Translations under genes and position numbers: made by a program | Notes under the pieces: generated by a model | Database searches by the model: none | What the model saw: the letters and a program-made list of their open reading frames with translations, nothing else | Told to the model about the DNA's origin: nothing | NCBI RefSeq assembly: GCF_907164915.1 | Contig: NC_061862.1 | Coordinates: 4,592,358 to 4,656,357 of the forward strand | Reading direction: 5' to 3' | Length of the DNA stretch: 64,000 nucleotides | Origin: Impatiens glandulifera | Taxonomy: Eukaryota > Streptophyta > Magnoliopsida > Ericales > Balsaminaceae | Shown here: positions 46,345 to 58,648 of the stretch, one piece after another | Position numbering within the stretch: position 1 is the stretch's first letter | Layout: each line of letters begins with the position of its first letter

Positions 46345-47747
46345 CTGCAAATGCATTCACCCTTAGTTTTGAAATCATCATTTTGTAAAACAATTATTAT
46401 TACTGAATACTAACCTTCTAGTCTGACTCTTTCTTAAAATTATTGCAGAATAAGATTAGGAGAAGTTATCGGAGAAAACTTACACCCACATGGATAAATG
46501 ATTGTATCGTTAACTAATGTGGGCATTTTAAAACTATTCGTTCAAAATATAATCCTTCTGTTAAACAATCTACCTTGATATAAACCCTGATAACATTATA
46601 TGGAAATACATAATCTACTAATGGTGCGACAACAACTGTCCATCTGATCCAACAAACACAAGTTATATTTATCCATCGGTTAAAAACTAACTTTTTTAAC
46701 AATACTATGTAACCCAGTTATGTTATAGGCCTTTTCATTGATATAATATAGGCACCAGTGGTAGAATAGTTTCCAAACATTCCATTCACTTTGGTGACTA
46801 GTACTCGTTTTCTGTACCCTGTATAAAACTGATTTTATAAGTTTATACATATCAAACAAAAATATACTCAATAAAGACAAGAAAGTACATTGACAGGTGA
46901 TAGAAAATTAAAGGAATCCAATTAGGAACAACCAAAGAAGACTTGATCGGGCATAACGATTGGGGAATTCATAACACCCTTCCTAATAAAACCTATATTA
47001 AATGTCACCATAAACAGGTAAAATTACAAGGAATTCATCCACCTTTTCCTTTCTTGTGATGATTCTCAATACCACTATACCAGCAAATACCAAATTCTTA
47101 TATATCCAAATTCTTTAAACATGTGCATACATAAAAGAATAAATCATTTCTTGTAGAGACGAACAATGTTAAGAGATCCTCAAAAAAGATATGTATTCTT
47201 AGACGCTAATCTAATATCAGGACTTTTGTTTGCTGTCTGATTATAAACAACTTTTGTCTCAGTTGACAGATACACTATTTTGTACGATTTATAAGCAGAT
47301 TTAGAATCCAAACACACAATAATGGACATTGTTTCAGCCCTAATTTGTTGGGATCCAAATTAGTTCAAGTTGTATCCCTGTAGCTAAATCAGAATTATGT
47401 GACCACTTTCATCATCACACTATAATGTAGGCACGCATATTATTACACAAACAAACAAATAAAGGGAAAACATATTATGACTTGGGAAATTAAAGGTTGC
47501 GAGCTAATCATCTGGATTTTATACAAACTATATACATGTGAGTGCGTTTATAAGTTGTAATTTGTATGGAGAGTAAACGGCTCACTCATAAAGATGGTTC
47601 AACTAAATAAGTCAAATATATACTCTAATTCATCCTTAAAACAAAGAAGTATAACCATTTCTCACTCATAAAGATGGTTTAATCATCTAGTGCAGCGATA
47701 ACAACCTAGCATCAAAATCCAACTGAAAATAACTGAGAAATCCAAAA
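46345..47747. other. Non-coding part of left arm (unit B)
   Basis: Counterpart of 17,180-18,578; no gene recognised. Confidence 0.45.
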
Positions 47748-48292
47748 CACTACAACAAGGGTAAAATCTATGATCTAGACATGAAAAATAAAACCAGTGA
47801 CCTAAATAAATCGCATATAAACCTCCTTGCATTCTTAAAATATATAAGTATAACCATTTATCACTCAAAAGACTTCCAAGACCCGAAGATGAAGGAAAAC
47901 CCTAATGGTCGGAGAAGAATGTTACTAACCTCGTGGGTACAACAATCTGACTGCGGAGAGTCAAGGGATGATAGTGCAGATGAAGGCAAGCCCTAATGGT
48001 TGAAGAAAAATGTAACTAACCTCGTGCGCACGACAATCTGGCTACAGAGAGTAAAATTTTAAAATAGTGAAATAAAATATTTATAAAGTTTAAAAATAAA
48101 ACATAAAAAATATTAAATTTATAATAGTTAAATTTTAAGGTTTTTAACAAAGTTTGTATATATAAAAAAATAAAGGTGGTTGTAAAGTATAAAGTTTGGC
48201 AAAAGTTTTTACTTTTTTAATTTTTACCCACGAGTCACGACTTAATAAGCGTTGGCATATAAAGGTGGCTGAAAGTGTGTTTTGTTGTAGTG
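47748..48292. mobile_element. CACTA-like non-autonomous element, short form (unit B, left arm)
   Basis: Same 545-bp length and ends as 18,579-19,123, with two 91-bp repeat units. Confidence 0.65.
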
Positions 48293-49399
48293 CATTTTCG
48301 AGAAAATAAACAATGGTCTATAAATATAATAGAATTATTTTATTATTACTTACGGATAATAGTGGAATCAATAGCGCAGAGTCAAAAGAGAATTATAACC
48401 AATTAAACATACTTTATGAGCAATGCTTTCATGCGGTGCTAACGATTTAATAATTATCTTTGTAGTTCTAGAATATTTCAGTTTATGTTCGAAGTGTCTA
48501 TCATTTAAATGGACTTTTTCATCTTTTGACAAAGACTTGTGACATCTGTTATGTCAATGACACTACTTCGTTTTGTTTTATCTAATCACTTTTTTTTTTG
48601 TCAAAGATGCTTTTCTATTCGAAATATATATTCCAAAAAATGGTTTCTTAATTACAATATTGATTTAGGACCCTCAATTCTCTTTTCTATAATCACTTTT
48701 AATACCTGTTCCAGAAAGATAGGACAATTATGTTATTATTAAACTTGTTGAAGAGATTAAATATAACCAAGTTATATCTTTTTTAATGAGAGGTTGAATT
48801 GAACTACGAATTGAATCAGTTTCTCGTCAACAAAGAGCACAATGCAAATAGTTTATGCAACTTCAACATCGGTTGGTAAACCTGATTTAAAAAAAATCTA
48901 TTAGATCATGTTCTTTCTCTGCTTGTTTTTTATTTTTGAACCGATGTGGGACTTCTTTACATTCTTTCACAATTATTAATTATTAACCTCTCTTTTGTCA
49001 TAAAATAAATTAATGAAAATTATAATAATATTATATATTTAAATTTAACTTATTGTAAAACTAATAATGTTTTACCAATATTCAATTTTTTTTTCAAGTA
49101 TCTTATATAAGAGTTATAATATGATTAAATTGAGTTATACAAAGACCTTACTTTGCTGGTCTAGGATATGATTAAATTAAGTTATAAAATATATATTTGT
49201 ATAAACACAACTATAATCTTATCAAATCAAGTTTTGGAATATTTATATATTTTTTTAATTTAGCAGAGTTTAAATTTTAAATTTTTCTTATTGACGAAAA
49301 TTTAATTCATATTATTTATTAATGTATTGTTTGAATTATACTTTATTTTATTTTATTTTTGTAATAAATAAAAGTATTTCACTCTTTATTTGGCATACT
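48293..49399. other. AT-rich non-coding part of left arm (unit B)
   Basis: Counterpart of 19,124-20,234; no gene. GTCCCACATCGG (minus, near 48,943) is intact here. Confidence 0.5.
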
Positions 49400-49622
49400 T
49401 CCTTTGAATTGTAATCCTTCAAAATTATTTTCGTTTAGATGCGCAGATTAATTTTTTACATCATAGTTAATTGTGTTCAAAATAAAATTCTTACATCCAA
49501 ATTATTCTATGCATGACAAGGGACCTTATCTTCTCTTGCCCCCGCTCTTGAGAAGTCATTTAGTTAGAAGAGCGAATAAAAAAGGGACAAAAGCCCTACT
49601 AACTAGAAGACAAAACATGTCT
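49400..49622 (+). repeat. S-family short repeat (unit B)
   Basis: Counterpart of 20,235-20,454. It ends in CAAAACATGTCT, the point where units A and B part. Confidence 0.6.
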
Positions 49623-49659
49623 TCTATTTTTTTCATTTTAATAAGTTAGTTAGTTTGAC

Positions 49660-50236
49660 AAAAAAAATCAAAATTAAAGTGTTTTTTTAGTGAAAATCAA
49701 ATATTTAAAATAAAACTCTTTTTATTGGAGCTAAACTAATAAATCATTGTAATATTTTTGTTATTAACATTTATATATAAGTTTGATAAATAATATATTT
49801 AAAAGTATCAAATTCTTGAAAATATTATTGAATTATCCTATTCTTTAAATAAAGGAAGAAAAAACCATTAGGCTCAATAATGACAAAAAAAATGTGATGT
49901 CCCACATTGTTAAATGAAGTGAAAATAAGGATCCGATATTATTATAAGAGGGGAGTTGGTGATTAGAAAAAATTACGAAGCCAAACACTGAACACAAAGC
50001 GAACTATTCTTTCGCCTTTTACTAAAGAATACTTGTTCTTTGCAATATGTGGCATACGCCTTTTTTTGTTGGGTCCTCTAATCAGATGCACCCTACAATT
50101 GAGTTTAAACTTTGAATTTTTCTTATATATGAAAATTTAATCCATAATATTTATTAATGTATTATTTGAATTATAATTCAATAAAATTGTAATAAATAAA
50201 AGTATTTCACTCTTTATCTGACAACATACTCCCTTT
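49660..50236 (-). repeat. R-family repeat, inverted, left two-thirds
   Basis: Reverse complement of the R family from TAGCTCCAATAAAAAGAG to GGAGTATGTTGTC. It ends at an S repeat (50,236-50,400). Confidence 0.75.
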
Positions 50237-50401
50237 TAATTGTAATCCTTAAAATTATTTTCGTTTAGATGCGCAAATTAATTTTTTACACAATAGTTAA
50301 TTCTCTTCAAAAATAAATTCTTACATTCTAATTGTTCTATGCATGATAAGAGACCTTACCTTCTCTTGCCCCTGCTCTGGAGAAGACTCAATCATTTAGG
50401 T
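50236..50401 (+). repeat. S-family short repeat, third plus copy
   Basis: Matches 20,235-20,400 and 49,415-49,560, ending in CTCAATCATTTAGG where right-arm-type sequence begins. Confidence 0.55.
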
Positions 50402-51091
50402 AATACCACTATACCAGAAAATACTAAATTCATATATATCTAAATTCGTCAAACATGTGCATACAACAAAGAATAAATCATTTCTTGTAGAGACGAACAA
50501 TGTTAAGAGATCCTCGAAAAAGATATGTATTCTTAGACGCTAATCTAATACCAGTACTTTTGTTTGTTGTCTGATTATAAACAACCTCTGTCTCAGTTTA
50601 ATTGAAAGACAAATATACTATTTTGTATGATTTATAAACAGATGTAGAATCCAAACACATGCTAAAGAATACTGCTTCAGCCCTAATTTGTTGGGATTCA
50701 AATTAGTTCAAGTTGTATCCCTATAGCTAAATTAGAATTATGTGACCACTTTCATCATCACACTATAATGCAGGCACAAATATTATTACACAAACAAACA
50801 AATCAAGGGAAAACATATTATGACTTGGGAAATTAAAGGTTGCGAACTAATCATCTAGATTTTATACAAACTATATACATGTGAGTGCGCTTGTAAGTTG
50901 TAATTTGTATGGAGAGTACAACAACTCACTCATAAAGATGGTTCAACTAAATAAGTCAAATATATACTCTAATTCATCCTTAAAACAAAGAAGTATGACC
51001 ATTTCTCACTCATAAAGATGGTTTAATCATCTAGTGCAGCGATAACAACCTAGCATCAAAATCCAACTGAAAATAACTGAGAAATCCAAAA

Positions 51092-52425
51092 CACAACAAC
51101 AAGGGGTAAATTTATGAGCCAGACATGAAAAATAAAACTAGTGACCTAAATAAATCACATATAAACCTCGTTGCATCCTTAAAATAGATAAGTAGAACCA
51201 TTTATCACTCAAAAGACTTCCAAGACTCCCAGATGAAGGAAAACCCTAACGGTCGGAGAAGAATGTAACTAACCTCGTAGGTGCGACAATATGGCTGTAG
51301 AGAGTCAAGGGATGATAGTGCAGATGAAGGCAAGCCCTAATGGTTGAAGAAGAATGTAACTAACCTCGTGTGCACGACAATTTGGCTGCAGAGAGTAGAA
51401 GGATGATAGCACGGACATCTGGCTGTAGAGAGTAGAAGGATGATAGTCTGATTAACATGAAGAAGGATTTTTTAGGTTAGAAAGAATTTGTCAGCGTAGA
51501 AAGAAAAGGGAAATTTGAGCAGATAACCCTAAAAACAGGGGGAAATGCGAAAAGTGCGGGTGAATAATTTAAATAGCGCTGGTGACCCTCTTTTTAATGA
51601 CAATTGTACCCTTGCATAACGCAACTTCATTTGCGTGACGCAACCATATTTTTTATTTTTTATTTTTTAATTTTTTTTTCGTCTCGCGATTGCGTGACGC
51701 AACTGGGGTTGCGTGACGCGACTGGGGCATTTTCGTCCAAAAAAAACTCATAATTAAAATTTTTTGAAAAAATAAAAAAATAAAAAATTGCGTCACGCAA
51801 CCTGAGATTGCTTGACGCAACTGGGGCATTTTCGTCCAAAAACATTAAAAGGGTCACCAACGCTATTTAAATTATCCACCCGCACTCTCCGCATTTCACC
51901 CTGTTTTTAGGGTCATTTGCTCATATTTTCCAAGGAAAATGAGTTAGGCTTGATAATTAAAAACTGATTCTAGTTTTAAAATATATATATAAGTTAAAAT
52001 TTTATTATTAAATATAATATAATGTTTAATTTATTTATTTTTGGTTTATATTATTTTTTATTTTTTTATTTAATTAATTTTAAATACTTAAATAAAAGAC
52101 AGATGTTTATAAAAAAATTAATAATGTTATAAAATTTTTTAAATTTATGAATTAAATTTTAGTGTAAATAAAATTTTAAGTCAAATTTTATTTTAAAATT
52201 TTAAAATAGTGAAATAAAATATTTATAAAGTTTAAAAATAAAACATAAAAAATATTAAATTTATAATAGTTAAATTTTAAGGTTTTTAACAAAGTTTGTA
52301 TATAAAAAAAATAAAGGTGGTTGTAAAGTATAAAGGTTGCCAAAAGTTTTTACTTTTTTAATTTTTACCCACGCTTAATAAGCGTTGGTATATAAAGGTG
52401 GCTGAAAGTGTGTTTTGTTGTAGTG
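51092..52425. mobile_element. CACTA-like element, long form, interrupted by a MITE
   Basis: Left end CACAACAACAAGGGG has a substitution in the CACTA motif; the right end GTTTTGTTGTAGTG is intact. Two 91-bp units lie at 51,230-51,400. The AT-rich core matches 22,640-22,990. A ~425-bp MITE is inserted at 51,508-51,933. Confidence 0.65.
51508..51933. mobile_element. MITE with TTGCGTGACGCAA palindromes, nested in CACTA-like element
   Basis: Terminal inverted repeats of about 80 bp: left GGGAAATTTGAGCAGATAAC, AAAAACAGGGGGAAATGCG, GAATAATTTAAATAGCGCTG; the right end gives the same series in complement. The interior has GCGTGACGCAACTGGGG-type repeats in both orientations. The empty site is seen at 22,975-22,990 and 61,480-61,495 (GTAGAAAGAAAATGTGTTAG on the complement). 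Flanks AAAGAAAA and AAGGAAAA look like an 8-bp target duplication with one change. There is no transposase. Confidence 0.85.
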
Positions 52426-52663
52426 CATTTTCGAGAAAATAAAGAATGGTCTATAAATATAATAGAATTATTCTATTATTACTCACGGATAATAGTGATA
52501 TTAATAGCGCAGAGTCAAAAGAGAATTATAGCCAATTAAACATACTTTATGAGCAATGCTTTTATGCGGTGCTAACGATTTAATAATTATCTTTGTAGTT
52601 TCAGAATATTTCAGTTTATGTTCGAAGTGTTATCTAAGCGATTTAAGAATTATCTTTTATGCG

Positions 52664-52857
52664 GATCAATTTTAGAAAATGAATGCACAACTGCTATTTG
52701 TTGTGATCGACTACTAGAGTGTTTTTCGAGGAACGCATGTGTTCTATATAGAGAATGAGGGTCTTTCAAAGTATGCCCTCGATTTATAGAGTTTTTTCTT
52801 TTGAGAGAATATTGATTTTATGAGAGAAAAAGAATGGGGAGCTACCAATTATGTAAT
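52664..52857 (-). other. Inverted U6 leader without the U6 gene
   Basis: Reverse complement of 20,904-21,096: it includes the CTATATAGAAC and TATAAATCG boxes and AAAATTGATCC, and stops inside USE (ATCC, then unrelated GCATAAAAG). No TATA-like box or U6 body follows; 52,640-52,664 is arm sequence (ATTTAAGAATTATC). Confidence 0.75.
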
Positions 52858-53790
52858 GTTGATAAGGTGTCCAAGGGCAGAGCTAGGATTTAAAAATAGT
52901 CGGGTTAAGTTATTTCCATAAAATTTACCCGGATAGAATGATAATAATATGAAAAAAAATATACATAGTTTACGGTTGTTAGGTCCCTTCATCGACCAGA
53001 TAACTCAATAGCGACGATATTTCTCCCCGTCGTTATTTCCATTCGCATACAAACTGTTTTGAGTTACCCGAGCTGTACATAGACACTCCCTTGAAGGTGT
53101 CGATGCCTCTGTTAATCTAAGTAACATTCGTCATAATGACTATAACATAAGTTTATTAAATATCAAATACGAGTCATAGACCTTGTTTGAAAGTACGAGT
53201 TATAACCAATATCATAGTAATAACTTCAATCCAAATTAAAGCGTTTTTAGTGAAAATCAAATGTTAAAAATAAAACTCTTTTTATTGGAGCTATACTAAT
53301 AAATCATTGTAATAGTTTGTTATTAACATTTGATAAAATAATATATAGTTAAAAGTACCAAATTCTTGAAAGTATTATTGAATTATCCTATTCTTTAAAT
53401 AAAAGAAGAAAAAACACCATTAGCCTCAATAATGACAAAAAAGTGTGTTGTCCCACATTGTTAGATGAAGTGAAAATAGAGATTCGATATTATTATATGA
53501 GGGGAGTTGGTGATTACAAAAAATTACGAAGACAAGCACTGAACACAAAGAAAACTATTCTTTCGCCTTTTACTAAAGAATACCGTGTGTTCTTTGCAAT
53601 ACGTGGCATACATTTATTTTTGTTAGGTCCTCTAATCAGAGGCACCCTACAATTGAGTTTAAACTTTGAATTTTTCTTATCTACGAAAATTTAATTTATA
53701 TTATTTATTAATGTATTATTTGAATTATATTAAAAAAAAGTTGTAATAAATAAAAGTATTTCACTCTTTATCTGACAACATACTGCCTAA
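52858..53790 (-). repeat. R-family repeat, inverted full-length copy
   Basis: Complete R in reverse orientation, from TTATGTAATGTTGATAAGG to GACAACATACTGCC. An 83-codon plus frame at 53,443-53,694 is accidental. Confidence 0.75.
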
Positions 53791-54486
53791 TTGTTTTGTG
53801 CATGACTAGGGACCTTATCTTCCCTTGCACCTTCTCTCACGAAGACTCAATCATTTAGTTAGAGAAGTGTGATCCACAATGGTATTCTAACTGATGATAA
53901 ATACATACGTAAGTGTCTTATCTTAGTTAGTCGATGTAGTATGTGTCTTAAGGAGGTGGAGACGATGTAGTATGTGTCGCTGGTATTTAGTGTATTATTT
54001 GGAGTATTACTGGTATTTTTTGGGTTATGTCAGGAATCATTGGTGCGTATTGAGAATCGTGGATTGAGGTAGCTAGATTTGTGGGTTTGAAACAATGAGG
54101 TTATATCTCTATTATTTTCTGGTGGATAATTTGGGTAGAGAGAAATCGTAGATCTTTCAACAATCTTAAATGACCGTTGCGGATCCAACACAATGCTATC
54201 ATCCTAACATTATATGATGTTCGATGTGGGAAGCCGGTAGATTCAGTCGGAGAGCTCATTTCGTTTTTGGAAGATCTCTGCACATGTTAATTTTGTAATA
54301 TTTGTGTGATTTTTTTTTTTATAAATTTAAAGTTTTTGTAGTTATGTGTAAACCACTATCCATTCATAATATTATTGCATGAATCATTTAAAAAAAGCAT
54401 CATAGAGTTTTATTTCAGGGGTGGGAAAGTTTAAAAGCGAGAGAGCTTGGATATCAATTCTCCATTAAAGCTTCAACCAACATTTT
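53791..54486 (-). other. Inverted copy of unit DNA (12,430-13,114)
   Basis: Non-coding. Includes the complement of TTCCCACATCG near 54,225. It ends at CTTCAACCAACATT where a 1.45 kb insertion begins. Confidence 0.6.
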
Positions 54487-55930
54487 GATATTTATTTTTC
54501 AGGTGGAGTAAAGCGGGACAAGCACCCTGAAAGCTTTAAAAATCTTCTAGGAAGCATTCCCGATCAATTGTAAATGTCCATCTTCTTGTAATTGACTTTA
54601 TAAACTAAACTAGATTTTTTAGCATTTAAATTTTGAGCTTCGTTTATATTGCTTCATTCTTCAGTATCATGTTATAGAAATGATATGATTGATTTAGAAT
54701 TCTCATTTAGCTATTTGATTCAAGTTCTAAATGTTATGGTTGCATGAAGTTCATACATGTACTAGTGATCAATTTGGCAAAGATCCAAATCGATTTTGGT
54801 TTGATTTGAACAATGCCCTTTTTCTGGTGACGGGTGTGTCTTCTCCGACAAGGCTCTGACCATACCCATACAAAATGAATGAGGTCTTCGCTTAGTCTAG
54901 GAATGTTTAGTATGTTGTGAAGAAGACTTCTAGTCATTTAGATTGAAATTCAGCTAGTAAGAAAACAAATAAAAAAAAGAGGAAAACGGTAAGTTCGGTA
55001 TTTTCTTTGGCCTGGTTCGATTTTGAGTTATTTAAATAATCCAAAAAAATCAAACATTATTTCACTCCCTCCTCATTTATCAATTCATTAACTAAAATAT
55101 TAAAATATTATATATTTAAAATTATGATTATTTATTTTTATTTATATATATATCAATATCTTTAAGTTTTTTATCCAAAAAATCATAACCACCTTAAAAT
55201 TATCATCCATCGTTATTTTCTCTCTCAAAATTTCAAACAATCCTTACCGAAAAGCCCTTTGTTTTTTACGTTCCCCTAGAGGAAAGAGAAGACCATTGAA
55301 CCCACAGAATCAGTCCACAATTGCGGTTCACCCTTGACCCGCGACCCTTCCTACTATATGCCTAGTGACCCGCGTCCATGCACCCGAACCAACAATCAAA
55401 TCATTGATTCGTACCCATACGTTCAGAGTCGGCCGTGGGGTAAAACAACCTATGCAGTTACTTAGGGCTCACTTTTATGTGGCCCCAAAATTTTCAAATA
55501 TAATAGTATAATTAATTATATATTATATTATTAATATCATTTTTCTTTTTTTTTTATCTTTTTTTCATATTAAATATATATATATTATATCATCTATATA
55601 TAACTATTTTATTTCTTTTTTTATCTCCTTAAAAAATTAAATAAAAATTATTTACAATTTTAAATAATTTAATTTGTATTTGGACCTCAATTTTAAGGAC
55701 CTCCGCCCTAAATACGCTTGGCTCCATGGGTTGTTGTCTAGTATGTGGACCTTGGTGGCTCTATTTGTTTCAACTTAATTAGTTGTATTTCATTTTCTCA
55801 TTTTTAAAGTCTATTTGATTTTAAAAAAATCCAAAACAAATAAAAATGATTTAAAATATTTTTTTTCTATAAACCACACAAAATATTTGTGCTTAAGGCC
55901 TGTTTGATTTATTTTCTTAATTTCCACTTT
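54487..55930 (+). other. 1.45 kb insertion with an orphan terminal exon
   Basis: The flanks (CTTCAACCAACATT on the left, TTCAAAAAAAATAAAATTC on the right) are continuous in units A and B elsewhere (12,420-12,445 and 41,580-41,610, reversed), so this is inserted DNA. It opens with TTATTTTTCAG and a 23-codon in-phase exon (54,503-54,573) reading GVKRDKHPESFKNLL then GSIPDQL and TAA, followed by what looks like 3' UTR. Further right (55,280-55,480) is a GC-richer block with CGGCCGTGGGG and many CCCG words, then AT-rich DNA. I do not recognise the source gene. Gene-fragment capture by a transposon or filler DNA at a repair site are both possible. Confidence 0.55.
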
Positions 55931-56997
55931 AAAATTTTCAAAAAAAATAAAATTCTTCATTTTTATAAATTAAAATATGAATTATTTGAAAAGCTAACTC
56001 ATATTTTTGCAATCTTTTCAGGTTCCTACACTTTCTTATTCACAACTCACAAGTGCGTTTGAATTTCTGTAAAATTAAGTATTTTTCTATATCGCAAAAT
56101 GAAGAACGTAGACGCATGCCTTAAGAATATATATGAGTACAATAATTAAATCTAGTTTAGGAAATAAGTTAGAGCCTTAGATATGTGGATATGATTTGAA
56201 TAAATTATAAAATAAAAGTATAAAAATCATATTTTCAAAAAATACAAAACGTTTGTATTTGTAGTAGAGATCATTCATTTCGGTGGGCACTTGAGACATA
56301 ATGTTGATGACTTTTCTCACGTGTAACCAAACACCAGACCAAATCGAAATTTCTAAGTCGTGTTTGAACTAAAAAAAAATATTTTTCCTTCCTAATTTCT
56401 CGATGAGTAAATTAAGTAACAACTCTAAAAGAGTCAAAGCTAGTATAATTTTGTTTAAATCCTATTTGTGGTTTATCATCACACACTTAGACAAATTCGA
56501 GAGAGTCATTTCCTCGTCTCGTTTTACGAGATTCGAGATAAATGTAGGCCACAAGACTTAGAAAACATTAACAAATTAAAATTTAATTATAGCCGCACTC
56601 ACTATTTTGGTTCTTATCTCATTCGAGATTCAAGAGAAAAGTGAGTTGTAGAACGTAAATTATCGAGTTTGAACGTTTCGAAAAATGTCGATAAAAAGAC
56701 ATTAGAATACCAAAGGCTAATGTGCTAATATAAGAACTGGAAATAGTTCGGAACAATGTGCTCTAATTTTTCCCCAATAATCGAATACTTTTGAGAGAAA
56801 CCAAATAAGGACAGATGAATCACTAGCAGTGATAATCTTAAAAAATTATTGTTAAAAAGAGTAGGGTAATAATAACATTTTTTAAACTTTTTTCTCATTA
56901 ACAAATCGTAGATAGTGAAGTTTTTAAAAAACTTACAAATTAATTTAGAATATTCAATAATCATTATATGTACTATTATAGATTATCTTACCGTGAG
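55931..56997 (-). other. Inverted copy of unit DNA (11,363-12,430)
   Basis: Non-coding; the mirrored 79-codon minus frame at 56,725-56,964 matches 40,582-40,812. Confidence 0.6.
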
Positions 56998-57258
56998 TGG
57001 GAAATGAAATTTGAGGAAATGACCTCACTAATGATAGGGTGAATAGTGAATAGTGGATAGTGTGAGTGCATAATTTAAATAGCGTTCTTAACCCTTATTT
57101 TTAATGACAATTATACCCTTGCGTAACGCAACTCCAGTTGCGTGACGCAAACGATTTTCTTTTTTCAATTAACTGGGCATTTTCGTCCAAAAAAATTCAT
57201 AATTAAAATTTTTTGAAAAATAAAAAAATAAAAAATTGCATCACACAACCTCAGGTTA
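56998..57258 (-). mobile_element. MITE-like element, inverted and truncated
   Basis: Starts with GGGAAATGAAATTTGAGGAA, has TTGCGTGACGCAA at about 57,138, and stops in the interior at CACACAACCTCAGG, where sequence matching the complement of 10,540-10,690 begins. A deletion thus removed the other half and the adjoining microsatellite. Confidence 0.75.
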
Positions 57259-57454
57259 ATTTAATTTTCAATATTTAACCACTAATTTATATTTTAGTTG
57301 TTACCTACACATTTATATCTCACTACACTTAAAGTATTCTCTTGAATATGATTATTAAAACAAAGCTATATATATATTGTTCTCTATAGAAGAGAACACA
57401 ATTATTATGTTTTGAATCAAGAAATTCAAGAAATGATATTAATAATATAATATA
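57259..57454 (-). other. Inverted fragment of 10,540-10,690
   Basis: Short AT-rich segment matched in reverse complement; it ends at the R repeat. Confidence 0.5.
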
Positions 57455-58393
57455 GGGAGTATGTTGTCAGATAAAGAGTGAAATACTTTTATTTATTACA
57501 ACTTTTTTTATGTATAATTAAAATAATACATTAATAAATAATATGAATTAAATCTTCGTAGATAAGAAAAATTCAATGTTTAAACTTAATGGTAGGGTGC
57601 CTCTGATTAGAGGACCTAACAAAAATAGGCATATGCCACGTATTGAAAAGAACACACGGTAATCTTTAGTAAAAGGCGAAAGAATAGTTCGCTTTGTGTT
57701 CAGTGCTTGACTTCATAATTTTTTGTAATCACCAACTCCCCTCTTATAATAATATCGAATCCCTATTTTCACTTCATCTAACAATGTGGGACAACAAACT
57801 TTTTTGTCATTATTGAGGCTAATGGTGTTTTTTCTTCTTTTATTTAATGAATAAGATAATTCAATAATACTTTCAAGAATTTGATACTTTTAACTATATA
57901 TTATTTTATCAAATGTTAATAACAAACTATTACAATGATTTATTAGTATAGCTCCAATAAAAAGAGTTTTATTTTTAACATTTGATTTTCACTAAAAACG
58001 CTTTAACTTGGATTGAAGTTATTACTATGATGGTGGTTAAAACTCGTACTTTCAAACAAGGTATATGACTCGTATTTGATATTTAATAAACTTATGTTAT
58101 AGTCATTATGACGAATGTTACTTAGATTAACAGAGGCATCGACACCTTCAAGGGAGTGTCTATGTACAGCCCGGGTAACTCAAAACAGTTTGTATGCGAA
58201 TGGAAATAACGACGGGGAGAAATATCGTCGCTATTGATTTCTCTGGTCGATGAAGGGACCTAACGACCGTAAACTACGTATATTTTTTTTCATATTATTA
58301 TCATTCTAGCCGGATAAATTTTATGGAAATAACTTAGCCCGACTAGATTTTAAATCCTAGCTTTGCCCTTGGACACCTTATCAACATGACATA
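57455..58393 (+). repeat. R-family repeat, full-length copy before U6 (unit B)
   Basis: Complete R. The left flank here (AATATAATATA) differs from other copies, which helps fix the R left end at GGGAGTATGTTGTC. Its right half is the counterpart of 20,455-20,903. Confidence 0.78.
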
Positions 58394-58587
58394 ATGGGTA
58401 GCTCTCCATTCTTTTTCTCCCATAAAATCAATATTTCCTCAAAAGAAAAAAACCCTATAAATCGAGGGCATACTTTGAAAGACCCTCATTCTCTATATAG
58501 AACACATGCGTTCCTCGAAAAACACTCTAGCAGTCGATCACAAAAAATAGCAAAAAATAGCAGTTGTCCATTCATTTTCTAAAATTG

Positions 58588-58630
58588 ATCCCACATCGCT
58601 CCTATAACTTAAGAATGAAGTATTTTAAAG
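58588..58630 (+). promoter_or_regulatory. Plant U6 promoter: USE and TATA-like box (unit B)
   Basis: ATCCCACATCG at 58,588-58,598 and TATTTTAAAG at 58,621-58,630, 22 bp apart and 28 bp before the RNA start, as in unit A. Confidence 0.85.
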
Positions 58631-58648
58631 AATGAGAGAGATGGTTAA

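Larger units (their letters stand above)
50402..52640 (+). repeat. Extra copy of right-arm sequence, in left-arm orientation
   Basis: Covers the part of the arm without CAP-H exons (compare 22,300-24,160 reversed). It shares right-arm variants, for example the TTTAATTGAAAGAC insertion in the TCTGTCTCAG region and the long CACTA-like form, so it derives from a right arm. With 60,330-62,690 it forms a second inverted pair in unit B. Confidence 0.8.
49623..57949. repeat. 8.3 kb block present in unit B only, built of inverted copies
   Basis: Unit A joins the sequence left of 49,623 directly to that right of 57,949, with at most one or two bases of shared sequence at the junction. The block contains, in order, an inverted R and S repeat (49,660-50,400), a plus-strand copy of right-arm sequence (50,402-52,640), an inverted U6 leader without U6 (52,664-52,857), an inverted R (52,858-53,790), an inverted copy of 11,363-13,114 (53,790-56,998) with an insertion, part of an inverted MITE, and the left part of a forward R. 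Confidence 0.88.

Noticed and set aside
53443..53694. 83-codon plus frame in an R repeat
   Set aside because: R copies elsewhere have stops in this frame, and no motif is present.
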